Shown: piece after piece, positions 1 to 8,700 of the stretch
Layout of the letters: each line of letters starts with the position of its first letter
Position numbering within the stretch: the stretch's first letter is position 1
Assembly: GCF_022808985.1 (NCBI RefSeq)
Contig: NZ_JAKZFT010000003.1
Location: forward strand, 186,001-250,000
DNA: 64,000 nucleotides
Source of the DNA: Geotalea sp. SG265
Lineage (GTDB): Bacteria > Desulfobacterota > Desulfuromonadia > Geobacterales > Geobacteraceae
Reading direction: 5' to 3'
The notes under the pieces: model-generated
Told to the model about the DNA's origin: nothing
Seen by the model: only the letters and a program-made list of their open reading frames with translations
Databases searched by the model: none
Program-made: the position numbers and the translations under genes

Positions 1-491
1 ATGGCCGCAACTTCTTCCACGGGAAAGATAACTCCCGTCTCGTTGTTTGCATACATCACCGAAACAATGGCTGTATTGTCGTCTATGGCAGATTTAAGTT
101 CGTCGAGATCAAGCCTGCCGGCGTTATCCACATTCAGCTCGGTGACCCGGTACCCTTTCTTGGTCAGGTTACGACAGAGGGTCAGGACAGCCGGATGCTC
201 GACACGGGTGGTGATGATATGCCGCTTCTCGGGAAAGACTTCCAGGGCTGAGCGAATGGCAGCATTGTCGCTCTCCGTGCCACAGGCGGTAAAGATGATT
301 TCCTCGGGAAGTGCTCCCAACAGAGCAGCAACGCGGCTCCTGGCCTCGTCCACCTTCTTCTGGACCTGTCCGCCGAAGAAATGCATGGAACTTGGGTTGC
401 CGTAGAGTTCGCAGAAATAGGGGCGCATCTCTTCGAAAACCGCCTCGTCAACCCTTGTCGTGGCATTATTGTCGAGATAAATCTCCTTCAT
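1..491 (-). CDS. nifS: Cysteine desulfurase NifS, N-terminal part (cut by window edge)
   Basis: PLP-dependent cysteine desulfurase that takes sulfur from cysteine to build Fe-S clusters on the NifU scaffold. About 163 N-terminal residues are visible. They begin MKEIYLDNNATTRVD, the usual NifS/IscS opening, followed by YGNPSSMHFFGG, ACGTESDN and, near the edge, VSVMYANNETG, all typical of this aminotransferase class V family. The PLP lysine and catalytic cysteine lie beyond the window. The ATG overlaps the nifU stop by four bases (ATGA), so the two are translationally coupled. NifS rather than IscS is inferred from the three-domain NifU partner. Confidence 0.93.
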   Translation of the reverse strand, partial: MKEIYLDNNATTRVDEAVFEEMRPYFCELYGNPSSMHFFGGQVQKKVDEARSRVAALLGALPEEIIFTACGTESDNAAIRSALEVFPEKRHIITTRVEHPAVLTLCRNLTKKGYRVTELNVDNAGRLDLDELKSAIDDNTAIVSVMYANNETGVIFPVEEVAA

Positions 492-1348
492 CCCTGGACC
501 TCCTCCACCGTGATATCATCGGCTACAAGTTCGCGGAGCTTCTGTTCGACGAACTTGGCCGTGAATCCGGATGAAGCACATCCGGCGCAGGCTTTACGGA
601 AGGCGATCTGCACCTTGCCTCCGTCGATGTCAATCAGCTCAAGGTCGCCACCGTCAGCCCAAAGTTGGGGGCGCACCTCGTTTTCCAGGGTCTCCTGGAT
701 AAGTTGCATCTTGCGCATGTTGGTCAGCTTGCCCGGTTTCTTCTCTTCGGCTTTCTTTTCTTCACCCATGACCTCAGCAATCAGTGCCTTGATCTTGGGA
801 ATACAACCGCCGCAAGCACCGCCCGCCTTGGTAAAATGGGTGACCTGCTCCGCCGTATGCAGCTTGTTGGATGCGATGACCTTCTTCAGGAAGACGTCGG
901 TGAGACCGAAACACTTGCAGACGATTTCGCCTTCCATACCTGCTTCGTCATGTTCATGGTCATGCTTGGGGACTGCAACGCCACGATATTTGGCGATAGC
1001 GACTTCCAGCGCCTCCTGTCCCATCACCGAGCAGTGCATCTTCTCTTCGGGCAGGCCGCCAAGGAAATCGGCTATTTCCTGATTGGTGATCTGCAGAGCT
1101 TCATCCAGAGTCTTCCCTTTCACCATTTCCGTCAGGGCAGACGAAGAGGCTATGGCGCTGCCGCAGCCGAAAGTCTGGAATCGTGCATCGACAATACGCT
1201 CCTTTTTATCATCCAGCTTGATGAAAAGCTTCAGAGCATCCCCGCAGGCAAGGCTTCCCACTTCGCCGACAGCATCTGCATTCTCTATGGAACCCACATT
1301 TCTCGGGTTCAGGAAATGATCTTTCACCTTATCCGTATAATCCCACAT
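488..1348 (-). CDS. nifU: Fe-S cluster assembly scaffold NifU
   Basis: Scaffold on which Fe-S clusters are assembled before transfer to target proteins. The 286 residues hold all three NifU modules. The N-terminal IscU-like domain has ligand cysteines C35 (SLACGD), C62 (FGCGSA) and C106 (MHCSVMG). The central BFD-type [2Fe-2S] domain has C144, C146, C179 and C182 (CKCFG, GGACGGC). The C-terminal Nfu domain has CAGC at 254-257. No key cysteine is missing. It is first in a nifU-nifS operon. The 136-base leader up to 1484 shows no convincing sigma-54 site, so control by nitrogen status is not supported, and housekeeping use is possible as in other anaerobes lacking the full isc set. Confidence 0.96.
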   Translation of the reverse strand: MWDYTDKVKDHFLNPRNVGSIENADAVGEVGSLACGDALKLFIKLDDKKERIVDARFQTFGCGSAIASSSALTEMVKGKTLDEALQITNQEIADFLGGLPEEKMHCSVMGQEALEVAIAKYRGVAVPKHDHEHDEAGMEGEIVCKCFGLTDVFLKKVIASNKLHTAEQVTHFTKAGGACGGCIPKIKALIAEVMGEEKKAEEKKPGKLTNMRKMQLIQETLENEVRPQLWADGGDLELIDIDGGKVQIAFRKACAGCASSGFTAKFVEQKLRELVADDITVEEVQG

Positions 1349-1484
1349 GCGTCCTCATCCTCCCTTTTATCAACCATATATAAGGCAAAGGCACAAAGCG
1401 GTAAAAGAAGCAGCATGGGCAGCCTCTTTCAGCAACACTTTTGCGCCTTTAACACGTGCCTTATATGTACAATGTATTACCAAT

Positions 1485-2903
1485 TTACTCAAGTATTAAT
1501 TTTCTGCCGGCGGCCAATAGTTCCTGGAGCCGCGCGTCTGATGCCGCTTCGGCATAAAGCCGCACCACCGGCTCAGTTCCCGACTTGCGGAAGAGTAGCC
1601 AGCTGCCGTCTTCCAGCAGGAATTTTGTACCGTCGATGGTTACGGTATCTTTCAGCTTCACTCCAGCTATCACGGCAGGGGTAGCCTTCAGTTTATCGGC
1701 AAAGACCGCTTCGATTTCCGGTGCAAGAGTGATGTTCTCACGTTTGGTGACAAATCGTCCCACCTGCCCGTAGAGCCTTTCGAGCAACGCGCGCACCGGT
1801 TGTCCCTCGCGGGCAACCATTTCCGCCACCAGCAGGCAGGCCAGAATTCCGTCCTTTTCTGGGACATGCCCCTTGATGGTTAAACCGGCACTTTCTTCCC
1901 CGCCGATGATGATCTTGTCCTTGCTGATCAGCTCGCCGATATATTTGAAACCGACCGGCGTCTCGAAAACTTCGATGCCATGTTTGGCCGCCACTGCATC
2001 AATGAGATGGGAGGTGGCGACACTTCTCGCTACGCCTCCCTTGAGCCCCTTGACCCGAACCAGGTAGTCCAGGAGCAGCGCGATGATGTAGTTGGGTTCG
2101 ATGAATGTTCCATCCACATCGACGATACCGAAGCGGTCCGCATCTCCGTCGGTGGCGATACCGAGCTTGATTGTAGGGTCGTCCTTGACCAGGCGTATGA
2201 AATCCTGGATGTATTTTTCCGACGGTTCCGGTGGAAACCCGCCGAAATAGGGATCGCGGTGCTCGTTGATGACCGCAACATCCACACCATGGGCACGCAG
2301 CGGTTCAGCCAGATAGCCGCGCCCGGTGCCATAGAGGGGATTTACCGCCACCTTACCCAGCCGGGCAATGGCAGCAAAATCAACCTTGGTCGCCAAATCG
2401 TCAAGATAGCTGTCCCGAGGATCCATATCCACCAGCATAGCGCAACGCCTGGCATCGTCCGGATCGCACTCCTTGTAGCAGACCTCCCCCAGCATTTCAT
2501 TGGCACGGCGCTCGATGTCGCGGGTCGTTTCGGGCAGGGCCGGGCCTCCCCAGGAAGGAGAAAACTTTATACCGTTGTACTCGGGAGGATTATGGCTGGC
2601 GGTGAAGTTGATGGCGCCGGCAGTCTTGCGCCGCAATATTTCGAAGGCGATGACCGGCGTCGGCGTATCCCTGGCGCAAAGAAAGGTTTTAATGCCTGCA
2701 CCGGTAAGCACGCGGGCGGCTTGGTCAGCAAACCGCTCACCCATGAAACGTGAATCGTAGCCGACGATCACCCCCTTCTCCTTCTCCCCCGCGGCAATGA
2801 CGTTATCGGCAATGGCCTGGGTCACCACTTTGACATTTTCAAAGATGAAGTCTTCGCAGACGATTCCGCGCCAACCAGAGGTACCGAAACTGATACGTTG
2901 CAT
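1485..2903 (-). CDS. Phosphoglucomutase/phosphomannomutase (alpha-D-phosphohexomutase)
   Basis: Interconverts hexose-1- and hexose-6-phosphates through a phosphoserine intermediate, feeding sugar-nucleotide and polysaccharide synthesis. The 472 residues are the normal family length. The catalytic serine lies in TASHNPPEYNGIKFSP. The metal loop is ATDGDADRFG, the sugar-binding loop is GGEESAG, and the C-terminal phosphate-binding loop is RKSGTEP. A good ribosome site (AAGGAG) precedes the ATG. Whether glucose or mannose phosphate is preferred cannot be read from the sequence. It is monocistronic: nifU follows after 136 bases, and the PxxKW gene upstream is divergent. Confidence 0.9.
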   Translation of the reverse strand: MQRISFGTSGWRGIVCEDFIFENVKVVTQAIADNVIAAGEKEKGVIVGYDSRFMGERFADQAARVLTGAGIKTFLCARDTPTPVIAFEILRRKTAGAINFTASHNPPEYNGIKFSPSWGGPALPETTRDIERRANEMLGEVCYKECDPDDARRCAMLVDMDPRDSYLDDLATKVDFAAIARLGKVAVNPLYGTGRGYLAEPLRAHGVDVAVINEHRDPYFGGFPPEPSEKYIQDFIRLVKDDPTIKLGIATDGDADRFGIVDVDGTFIEPNYIIALLLDYLVRVKGLKGGVARSVATSHLIDAVAAKHGIEVFETPVGFKYIGELISKDKIIIGGEESAGLTIKGHVPEKDGILACLLVAEMVAREGQPVRALLERLYGQVGRFVTKRENITLAPEIEAVFADKLKATPAVIAGVKLKDTVTIDGTKFLLEDGSWLLFRKSGTEPVVRLYAEAASDARLQELLAAGRKLILE

Positions 2904-3050
2904 AACAATTCTCCTTGGATAAAATTAAATTACATTGCTTCCATCCAGACGTTCCATACCTCAGAAATTAACCGCAACAAATCCTCAACAAGGGTAATAT
3001 ATAGGCTTTGCAGAGTCAAGGAGAACAGTCTTTTACAGGGGATTTTCCTG

Positions 3051-3080
3051 TTGACATTATTCTTTTAAAATTGTTAGAGT
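3051..3080 (+). promoter_or_regulatory. Sigma-70 promoter of the PxxKW gene
   Basis: A perfect -35 box TTGACA at 3051-3056 and a -10-like TAGAGT at 3075-3080 are separated by 18 bases. Transcription would start near 3087, giving a leader of about 40 bases that carries AGGAGG at 3115-3120 before the ATG at 3128. Confidence 0.65.
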
Positions 3081-3127
3081 GAATATTGCTGAACGATTAC
3101 GAAGCAAAAGAAACAGGAGGAATATCC

Positions 3128-3424
3128 ATGCAGTGTCAAACAGTACTTCCCGGTGCCGAATGCACCTTTTGGGGGAAACAGGGTTGTGTATTCGCCGAAG
3201 GCTCTTGCCAGGTTGTGGTCGAGAATTGTGAGGGCTGTGAAAGGATCGTTGAAAGCAGCATTGGCAAGGTTTGCAGCGCATACCCCGCCCCCGAAAAGAA
3301 ATGGTCGGCCGGGTTGTGCAACTTTGCCACCCATGTGAAGGTCGAGATAAAGAGCGAAGAAACCAAGGTCAACCCGCTCAAGGCTTCCAAGAAAGCCTCC
3401 GGCGGTGGCGGCAAGAAGAAGTAA
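3128..3424 (+). CDS. PxxKW-type cysteine-rich small protein
   Basis: A 98-residue soluble protein with eight cysteines, seven of them in the first half (MQCQTVLPGAEC, QGCVF, GSCQVVVENCEGC, GKVC), then PEKKW, the PxxKW signature of a small family I recall from Geobacter and other deltaproteobacteria. The C-terminus is lysine-rich (SGGGGKKK). The cysteine spacing suggests a metal site or disulfides, but no function is known to me. The start at 3128 is fixed by AGGAGG seven bases upstream; an in-frame TTG further upstream lacks such a site. It is a single-gene unit with its own promoter and intrinsic terminator. Confidence 0.85.
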   Translation: MQCQTVLPGAECTFWGKQGCVFAEGSCQVVVENCEGCERIVESSIGKVCSAYPAPEKKWSAGLCNFATHVKVEIKSEETKVNPLKASKKASGGGGKKK

Positions 3425-3450
3425 TACCGCCGCAGGAAAGAGTACGAAGA

Positions 3451-3478
3451 AGGGAGGAGTTCATCCTCCCTTTTTTTA
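3451..3478 (+). terminator. Intrinsic terminator after the PxxKW gene
   Basis: GGGAGGA (3452-3458) pairs with TCCTCCC (3464-3470) around a five-base loop, followed by seven T. It lies 27 bases after the stop codon. Confidence 0.88.
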
Positions 3479-3502
3479 TTTCTCTGTAAAGGAGGAATCG
3501 CC

Positions 3503-3955
3503 GTGGCTTTTGACTACCTCAGCTGTCCCAAATGCGGTGAAAATGTCAGGTCGTACCGCAATCCCTTACCTACCGTAGACATCATCATCGAGACCGACAA
3601 CGGCATCATCCTCATCGAGCGAAAAAACGAGCCTTTCGGATGGGCCATTCCCGGTGGGTTTGTGGATTATGGTGAGTCATTGGAAGACGCCGCAATGAGG
3701 GAGGCGCAGGAAGAAACCTCTTTGCAGATCCGTAACCTGCGGCTGGTTGGATGCTATTCCGACCCGGGAAGGGACAGACGTGCCCATACCATTTCTACAG
3801 TTTATGCTGCAATCGGCCAGGGGATTCCAAAGGCGGCCGATGATGCGGCATCGTTGGCAGTATTTCCCTTGGATGCCCTCCCCGATCACTTATGCTTCGA
3901 TCACCGGAAGATTCTCGATGATTATCGCCGCATGAAGGCTGAGGGCAGGATCTGA
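3503..3955 (+). CDS. NUDIX hydrolase with N-terminal Cys motif
   Basis: Probably hydrolyses a nucleoside diphosphate linked to another group; the substrate cannot be assigned. The 150 residues start with a zinc-ribbon-like SCPKCGENV, then the NUDIX fold. The NUDIX box at about 52-74 reads GFVDYGES..REAQEETSL, with the glutamates of REAQEE that bind Mg2+; the family Gly after EE is Thr. The GTG start at 3503 follows AAAGGAGG with a seven-base spacer. It may be expressed by readthrough of the preceding terminator or from its own unseen promoter. It converges on mqnA with a 13-base gap. Confidence 0.88.
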   Translation: MAFDYLSCPKCGENVRSYRNPLPTVDIIIETDNGIILIERKNEPFGWAIPGGFVDYGESLEDAAMREAQEETSLQIRNLRLVGCYSDPGRDRRAHTISTVYAAIGQGIPKAADDAASLAVFPLDALPDHLCFDHRKILDDYRRMKAEGRI

Positions 3956-3968
3956 ACGGAAACAGGAC

Positions 3969-4793
3969 CTACCATGAAAAAAGGGCGATCTCCGGCTGCT
4001 TCGGAATCAGCCCCATCTCTGCCGCGTGGCGGTAAAAGGTTTCCAATCCCTTGAGATGCTCGGCCGTCAGATCATAGGAGATGGTCTTCCAGTAATCAAC
4101 CAACGCGGACGCGCTCATCCATTCCCGCTCCCTGCTATGCAGGGCAATCGATGCATAGGAATCGTAAGCCAGTTTTTTCGCCTTCAGCAGATTATCCCGA
4201 AGAACCGCCATGGCTTCATGCTTCGAAGCAGCGGCATCACGCCTGACAATCCATAATGCAAAGACAAACGGCAGGCCGGTAAATTCATACCACTGTTGCC
4301 CAAGATCATAAACATGGAAATTATGTTTCGCCAGGGAGGCCTTCAGCGCGGCATCGCCAATAAGAAGTAGTCCCTCATGGGATTGCAGCGCCTCCTTCAA
4401 CGGCAGCGGCGTTCTTTGGAATTCGTTCTCATAGCCATATTTCTTCTTCAGTATTATCTTCAGGAGATTGACAGAGGTATCGGATTCCGTTGTCAGCCCG
4501 ATGGTCTTGTTGTGCAGATTTTCGATGGGAATCCGGGAAAAGAGAAAGACGCTTTTGACCGGACCGATGGAACTGATGGATATCTGCGGCATAAGGCAAT
4601 ATTTCTCGAAGGATTTTCCGTATTCTATGGACGATGACGGGCTGATATCCACTTCGCCGTTGGAAAGCATGGCATTGAGTGCAGAAGGCACCTCCCTGAC
4701 AAAGCGATAGCCACTACAGTCGAAATTCTTTTTCAATGCCGTAAAAATAGGCGTACAGTTGGCATATTCTATTTCCCCGATTCTTATTTCCAT
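3969..4793 (-). CDS. mqnA: Chorismate dehydratase MqnA (futalosine menaquinone pathway)
   Basis: Dehydrates chorismate to 3-enolpyruvylbenzoate, the first step of futalosine-type menaquinone synthesis. The 274 residues start IRIGEIEYANCTPIF and contain DISPSSSIEYGKS, GPVKSVFLFSR and EFTGLPFVFALW, characteristic of the MqnA/MqnD periplasmic-binding-like fold. The ATG at 4793 has GAGGT upstream. An earlier in-frame TTG at 4829 falls inside the terminator hairpin of the gcvH operon and is rejected. It lies just downstream of a chorismate-making operon, although the terminator separates the transcripts. Confidence 0.9.
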   Translation of the reverse strand: MEIRIGEIEYANCTPIFTALKKNFDCSGYRFVREVPSALNAMLSNGEVDISPSSSIEYGKSFEKYCLMPQISISSIGPVKSVFLFSRIPIENLHNKTIGLTTESDTSVNLLKIILKKKYGYENEFQRTPLPLKEALQSHEGLLLIGDAALKASLAKHNFHVYDLGQQWYEFTGLPFVFALWIVRRDAAASKHEAMAVLRDNLLKAKKLAYDSYASIALHSREREWMSASALVDYWKTISYDLTAEHLKGLETFYRHAAEMGLIPKQPEIALFSW

Positions 4794-4810
4794 CGCGACC
4801 TCTTGCATAA

Positions 4811-4841
4811 AAATAAAAAGGTGAGACAAAGCGTCTCACCT
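4811..4841 (-). terminator. Intrinsic terminator of the aro-acc-gcvH operon
   Basis: A perfect 9-bp stem, 4819-4827 with 4833-4841, around a five-base loop, followed on the minus strand by a T-rich run (TTTTTATTTTTATG). It lies 26 bases past the gcvH stop and ends just before mqnA. Confidence 0.88.
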
Positions 4842-4867
4842 CCAAAAGTTATCCAGGTATGTACAGT

Positions 4868-5254
4868 TTAGGGATTATCTGCCAGATGATCCTCATAGAC
4901 ATCCGCCGACATCAGCAGATTGAGCTCTTCCGGATCTGCCATATCGACAACGACGAGCCAGCCACTGTCATAGGGATCGTCGTTGATGATCTCCGGCGTA
5001 TCACGAAGCTCGCCATTAACTTCCTTGACCGTGCCGCTTACCGGCGCATAAAGTTCGGCGACAGTTTTTCTCGCTTCCACCGAACCGAATGAGTCGTCCT
5101 GTTCCAGCTCGTCGCCCACATCGGGAAGATCAACCACTGTGATGGAGCCGAGTTCCTGCTGGGCATAATCGGTAATGCCGATGATGCCCCGGTTCCCTTC
5201 TACTCGGACCCAGAGGTGTTCCTTGCTGTATTTCAGTTCTTCAGGGCAGTCCAT
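4868..5254 (-). CDS. gcvH: Glycine cleavage system H protein (lipoyl carrier)
   Basis: Small lipoylated carrier that shuttles the aminomethyl group in glycine cleavage and can serve as a lipoyl donor. The 128 residues are the usual size. The lipoyl lysine is K63 in VEARKTVAE, followed by LYAPVSG. N-terminal KYSKEHLWVRVEG and GITDYAQQELG are family hallmarks. It starts four bases after the accC stop. No gcvT, gcvP or lipoate-ligase gene lies in the window, so its place at the end of an acetyl-CoA carboxylase operon is notable. Confidence 0.94.
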   Translation of the reverse strand: MDCPEELKYSKEHLWVRVEGNRGIIGITDYAQQELGSITVVDLPDVGDELEQDDSFGSVEARKTVAELYAPVSGTVKEVNGELRDTPEIINDDPYDSGWLVVVDMADPEELNLLMSADVYEDHLADNP

Positions 5255-5258
5255 TTAA

Positions 5259-6599
5259 TCACTCCAGAACCATCTTCTCGATAAATCCCGTATCGATGTT
5301 TCCTTCGATGAAGTCCTTGTTGGCCATGATGCGCTTATGGAAAGGAATAGTGGTTTTGATACCTTCGATAATGTATTCATCCAGAGCCCGTGCCATACGC
5401 CTGATGGCGTCTTCCCTGGTCTCTGCATGAACGATGAGCTTCGCAATCAGCGAATCGTAGTGTGGCAGCACTGAATAATGGTCGTAGACAAAGGAGTCCA
5501 CACGCACACCGAGCCCGCCCGGGGTGTGATACGAGGTGATCTTGCCGGGGCAGGGGGTAAATCTGACCGGGTCTTCCGCATTGATCCTGCACTCGATGGC
5601 ATGGCCGTTGATCTTGATATCACTCTGTTTGTAACGGAGCTTATGGCCGGCAGCAGAGCGGATCTGTTCGCGGACGATATCGACACCGGTCACCAATTCC
5701 GTGACCGGATGCTCCACCTGAACTCGGGTATTCATCTCCATGAAATAGAAATCGTTATTCTTGTCGACCAGAAACTCCATGGTGCCGACGCTGTTGTAGC
5801 CGACCGCCTTTGCCGCCCGGACCGCTGCATCCCCCATGGCCTTCCTCAACTCCGGGGTGCTGACGGTGGAGGGAGCCTCTTCGATGATCTTCTGGTGCCG
5901 GCGCTGGATGGAGCAGTCACGCTCCCCCAGATGGATGACGTTGCCGTGCTTGTCGGCCAATATCTGAATTTCCACATGGCGCGGATTTTCGCAGTATTTT
6001 TCGATATAGACTTCTGGGTTGCCGAAGCCTGCCTGGGCCTCTGCCCGTGCCGTGGCAAATGCGTTGGGCAAAGCTGCCGGAGAATGAACGATCTTCATCC
6101 CCCTGCCACCCCCTCCGGCAGTAGCCTTGATGATTACCGGGAAACCGATATTCTTGGCGATTTTGACCGCCTCGTTGACATCGTTCACCCCTTCTTTGGT
6201 GCCGGGGAGTATGGGCACCCCCTCCTTGATGACTGCCTGGCGGGCACTGATCTTGTCCCCCATGAGGCGCATGCTCTCCGAAGAAGGGCCGATGAAGGTT
6301 ATGCCACATTTTTCGCAAATTTCAGCAAAGGCCGCATTCTCCGAAAGGAATCCATACCCCGGATGAATAGCTTCCGCATCGGTCAACTCGGCAGCACTGA
6401 TGATGGCATTTATATTGAGGTAACTCTGGATGCTGGGAGCCGGCCCGATGCAGACACTTTCATCGGCAAGCTTCACATGCAGAGATTCGCTATCGGCAGT
6501 GGAAAAAACGGCAACTGTCTTGATCCCCAACTCTTTGCAGGCCCTGATGATACGGAGGGCGATTTCGCCGCGGTTGGCGATGAGCACTTTGTGGAACAT
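5259..6599 (-). CDS. accC: Biotin carboxylase subunit of acetyl-CoA carboxylase
   Basis: ATP-grasp enzyme that carboxylates biotin on AccB, the first half-reaction of malonyl-CoA formation. The 446 residues match the family length. Seen in order: [18 protein letters not shown], the [10 protein letters not shown] loop, glycine-rich [23 protein letters not shown], and [15 protein letters not shown] with the ATP-grasp metal ligands. The start [11 protein letters not shown] at 6599 is chosen because it has GGAG upstream and begins at the conserved N-terminus; the reading frame is open for 26 more codons upstream. Follows accB after 50 bases. Confidence 0.96.
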   Translation of the reverse strand: MFHKVLIANRGEIALRIIRACKELGIKTVAVFSTADSESLHVKLADESVCIGPAPSIQSYLNINAIISAAELTDAEAIHPGYGFLSENAAFAEICEKCGITFIGPSSESMRLMGDKISARQAVIKEGVPILPGTKEGVNDVNEAVKIAKNIGFPVIIKATAGGGGRGMKIVHSPAALPNAFATARAEAQAGFGNPEVYIEKYCENPRHVEIQILADKHGNVIHLGERDCSIQRRHQKIIEEAPSTVSTPELRKAMGDAAVRAAKAVGYNSVGTMEFLVDKNNDFYFMEMNTRVQVEHPVTELVTGVDIVREQIRSAAGHKLRYKQSDIKINGHAIECRINAEDPVRFTPCPGKITSYHTPGGLGVRVDSFVYDHYSVLPHYDSLIAKLIVHAETREDAIRRMARALDEYIIEGIKTTIPFHKRIMANKDFIEGNIDTGFIEKMVLE

Positions 6600-6649
6600 C
6601 AAAGAATCTCCATTATTATTGGCATTTGACGAATTGGATTGTTCCGTAA

Positions 6650-7120
6650 TTACAAGGGTTCCACGATGAAGAGGCACTCTCCGAACTCAACGGGCTGTGC
6701 GTTTTCCTTGCAGATCTTGACAATCTTGCAGCGAAACTCCGCCTCGATCTCATTCATGAGCTTCATTGCCTCAACTATGCACAGGACCTGGCCTTTCTCG
6801 ACAACCTGCCCCACTTCCACGTAGGGAGCGGCATCGGGAGCCGGTGCGCGATAAAAGGTGCCGACTATGGGAGAGACTATCTTCTGCCCTTTCTCTGCAA
6901 CAGGAGCTGGCGCTGATGACGCCTCTGCGGGCGCTGCTGGAGCTGCTTGCTGAACGGACGGGAACTGGACCGGTGCAACCGGCGGTTGCTGGTAGTGAAT
7001 TACCTCAGGGGCCGTTCCACGCTTTATCCTGATTTTTTCGTCTGCATTTTCCAGCTCGAATTCAGTAATGTCAGTTTCCGTCACCATTTTGACGAGTACT
7101 TTCAAATCCTTTATATCCAT
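6650..7120 (-). CDS. accB: Biotin carboxyl carrier protein of acetyl-CoA carboxylase
   Basis: Carries the carboxybiotin arm between AccC and the carboxyltransferase. The 156 residues comprise an N-terminal helix that docks to AccC, a flexible Pro/Ala-rich linker (about 45-75) and the biotinyl domain. The biotin lysine is K120 in VEAMKLMNE. The domain opens [22 protein letters not shown], the usual BCCP form with its thumb. It sits between pepP (41 bases upstream) and accC. Confidence 0.95.
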   Translation of the reverse strand: MDIKDLKVLVKMVTETDITEFELENADEKIRIKRGTAPEVIHYQQPPVAPVQFPSVQQAAPAAPAEASSAPAPVAEKGQKIVSPIVGTFYRAPAPDAAPYVEVGQVVEKGQVLCIVEAMKLMNEIEAEFRCKIVKICKENAQPVEFGECLFIVEPL

Positions 7121-7161
7121 TTGCCCTCTTCTCCTTTGCCTTTGATCTGGGGATACCCCAC

Positions 7162-8229
7162 TTATAAAACCTGCAGCGCCTTTGGCACCTTGGTCAGAAC
7201 ATCACACCCATCGGCGGTAACGACAATGGTGTCCTCTATTCTGACACCGCCCCACTCGGGAATATATATCCCCGGCTCGATGGTAAAAACCATCCCTTCT
7301 TCCACCACACCGTCATTGCGAAAAGAAACCGTCGGTGGCTCATGGACTTCAAGGCCAACTCCGTGTCCCAAACCATGGCCGAAGTAGCTGCCGTAACCCT
7401 CCTTGGCAATGTGATCCCGGGCCATGGCATCGAGAGCGCTGAAGGTCGCACCCGGACGAACAGCAGCCAGAGCCAGATCATGGGCCTCCTTGACTATTGC
7501 ATAGATCTGTTGCTGACGGGCATCGGGAGTTCCGACCGCAAGGGTAACTGTCTCATCGGAAAAATACCCCTGATAGACGGCTCCGAAATCTATGGTGACC
7601 AGCTCACCTGCAGCAAGAACCTTGCTGCTTGCCTTACCGTGGGGTAGCGCCCCCCTGGGACCGGAGGCAACTATGAAATCGAAAGCTTTTTCTTCGGCAC
7701 CCGCCTGCTTCATGGCGAATTCGAGGGCCAGAGCGATCTCGTGTTCGGTTGCGCCCGGTTTGATCAGGTCCAGTATTCCCAGCAGTGCATTGGATGCAAT
7801 CGCTGCGCCTGCTGTCAGGATGCCTATCTCCTCTGCATCTTTGACTGCGCGCAGGCCGTCGAGTTCTTTGCCTGCAGGAACAAGCTGCACATCCGGCAAT
7901 GCCTTGCCAAGTTCGTTATAGAGTGCCACCGTGGTGTGCTCAGCATCGAAGGCGACTCGTCGGGCATTGCTGCCCTTGACAAGTTCGGCAATACTGCCGA
8001 TCTGACTGCGATACTCGATGACGGTACAGCCGCTGGTTTCTATGGAAGCTTGAGTCGTGTAGCGGGAGTCGGTAAGGAACCATGCTTCTTCGATGCCAAG
8101 AACCAGCAGCCCCGAACTGCCGGTGAAACCGGTCAGATACCTGATGGTACTCAGGCCGAAAAAGATAATAAAATCAGCATCTAAACGCTGCAGATGCCTT
8201 CGGGCTGAAAAGATTCTGTCTTTTAGCAT
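7162..8229 (-). CDS. pepP: Xaa-Pro aminopeptidase (M24B family)
   Basis: Metallopeptidase removing N-terminal residues before proline. It has an N-terminal creatinase-like domain (about 1-125) and a pita-bread catalytic domain. The five metal ligands are visible: the two aspartates of VTIDFGAVYQGYFSDET, His in GHGLGHGVGLEVHE, Glu in FTIEPGIYIP and Glu in GVRIEDTI. The ATG at 8229 is preferred over a TTG two codons earlier; both lack a strong ribosome site. aroQ-pepP-efp-accBC is a common bacterial order, and here efp is absent from the 41-base gap before accB. Confidence 0.9.
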   Translation of the reverse strand: MLKDRIFSARRHLQRLDADFIIFFGLSTIRYLTGFTGSSGLLVLGIEEAWFLTDSRYTTQASIETSGCTVIEYRSQIGSIAELVKGSNARRVAFDAEHTTVALYNELGKALPDVQLVPAGKELDGLRAVKDAEEIGILTAGAAIASNALLGILDLIKPGATEHEIALALEFAMKQAGAEEKAFDFIVASGPRGALPHGKASSKVLAAGELVTIDFGAVYQGYFSDETVTLAVGTPDARQQQIYAIVKEAHDLALAAVRPGATFSALDAMARDHIAKEGYGSYFGHGLGHGVGLEVHEPPTVSFRNDGVVEEGMVFTIEPGIYIPEWGGVRIEDTIVVTADGCDVLTKVPKALQVL

Positions 8230-8249
8230 AATCAAACCCGTATGACAAT

Positions 8250-8684
8250 CTATTTTTTAATGTGATTAAAAATGGCGCGGAGCCCAAGCAGGTAGCTATC
8301 AGCGCCGAATCCGCATATCTGCCCAGCGGCCACTGGCGCTATATAGCTTTTTGTTCTGAATTTCTCCCGGCTGTGAATGTTCGACAGGTGCACCTCAACA
8401 GCGGGGAGTGCCGTTGCAGCAATGGCGTCACGAATGGCGACGCTGGTATGGGTGTAGGCGGCAGGATTTATGAGAACGCCGTCGAATCTGCTGACGGCGG
8501 CCTGTATCCGGTCAACAAGCTCCCCTTCGGAATTCGATTGGAAGCACTCGATTTCGATGCCCAATTCACCGGCAAGCCTGTTCAGCGAGTCATTTATATC
8601 ATTAAGGGTCAGGCTGCCGTATATTTCCGGCTCCCTGACACCAAGCATATTAAGATTTGGCCCATGCAGAACGAGTATTTTCAT
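8250..8684 (-). CDS. aroQ: Type II 3-dehydroquinate dehydratase
   Basis: Converts 3-dehydroquinate to 3-dehydroshikimate. 144 residues, the normal length for the dodecameric type II enzyme. The N-terminus [21 protein letters not shown] carries the flexible-lid arginine; [29 protein letters not shown] and [11 protein letters not shown] are family motifs, with the catalytic His in EVHLSN. The ATG at 8684 has TTGGAG upstream; a longer in-frame ORF runs back into the roadblock gene but adds nothing conserved. Starts 16 bases after the roadblock gene. Confidence 0.94.
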   Translation of the reverse strand: MKILVLHGPNLNMLGVREPEIYGSLTLNDINDSLNRLAGELGIEIECFQSNSEGELVDRIQAAVSRFDGVLINPAAYTHTSVAIRDAIAATALPAVEVHLSNIHSREKFRTKSYIAPVAAGQICGFGADSYLLGLRAIFNHIKK

Positions 8685-8700
8685 GATTTCTCCAAGATTC

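Noticed and set aside
2985-3030. GCAAAGCC on the minus strand upstream of the phosphohexomutase, resembling part of a GEMM core
   Set aside because: No preceding AAACC stem and no second arm; isolated 8-base match.
5478-6629. 383-codon open frame on the plus strand opposite accC
   Set aside because: It is the complement of a highly conserved GC-biased gene and has no family motif.
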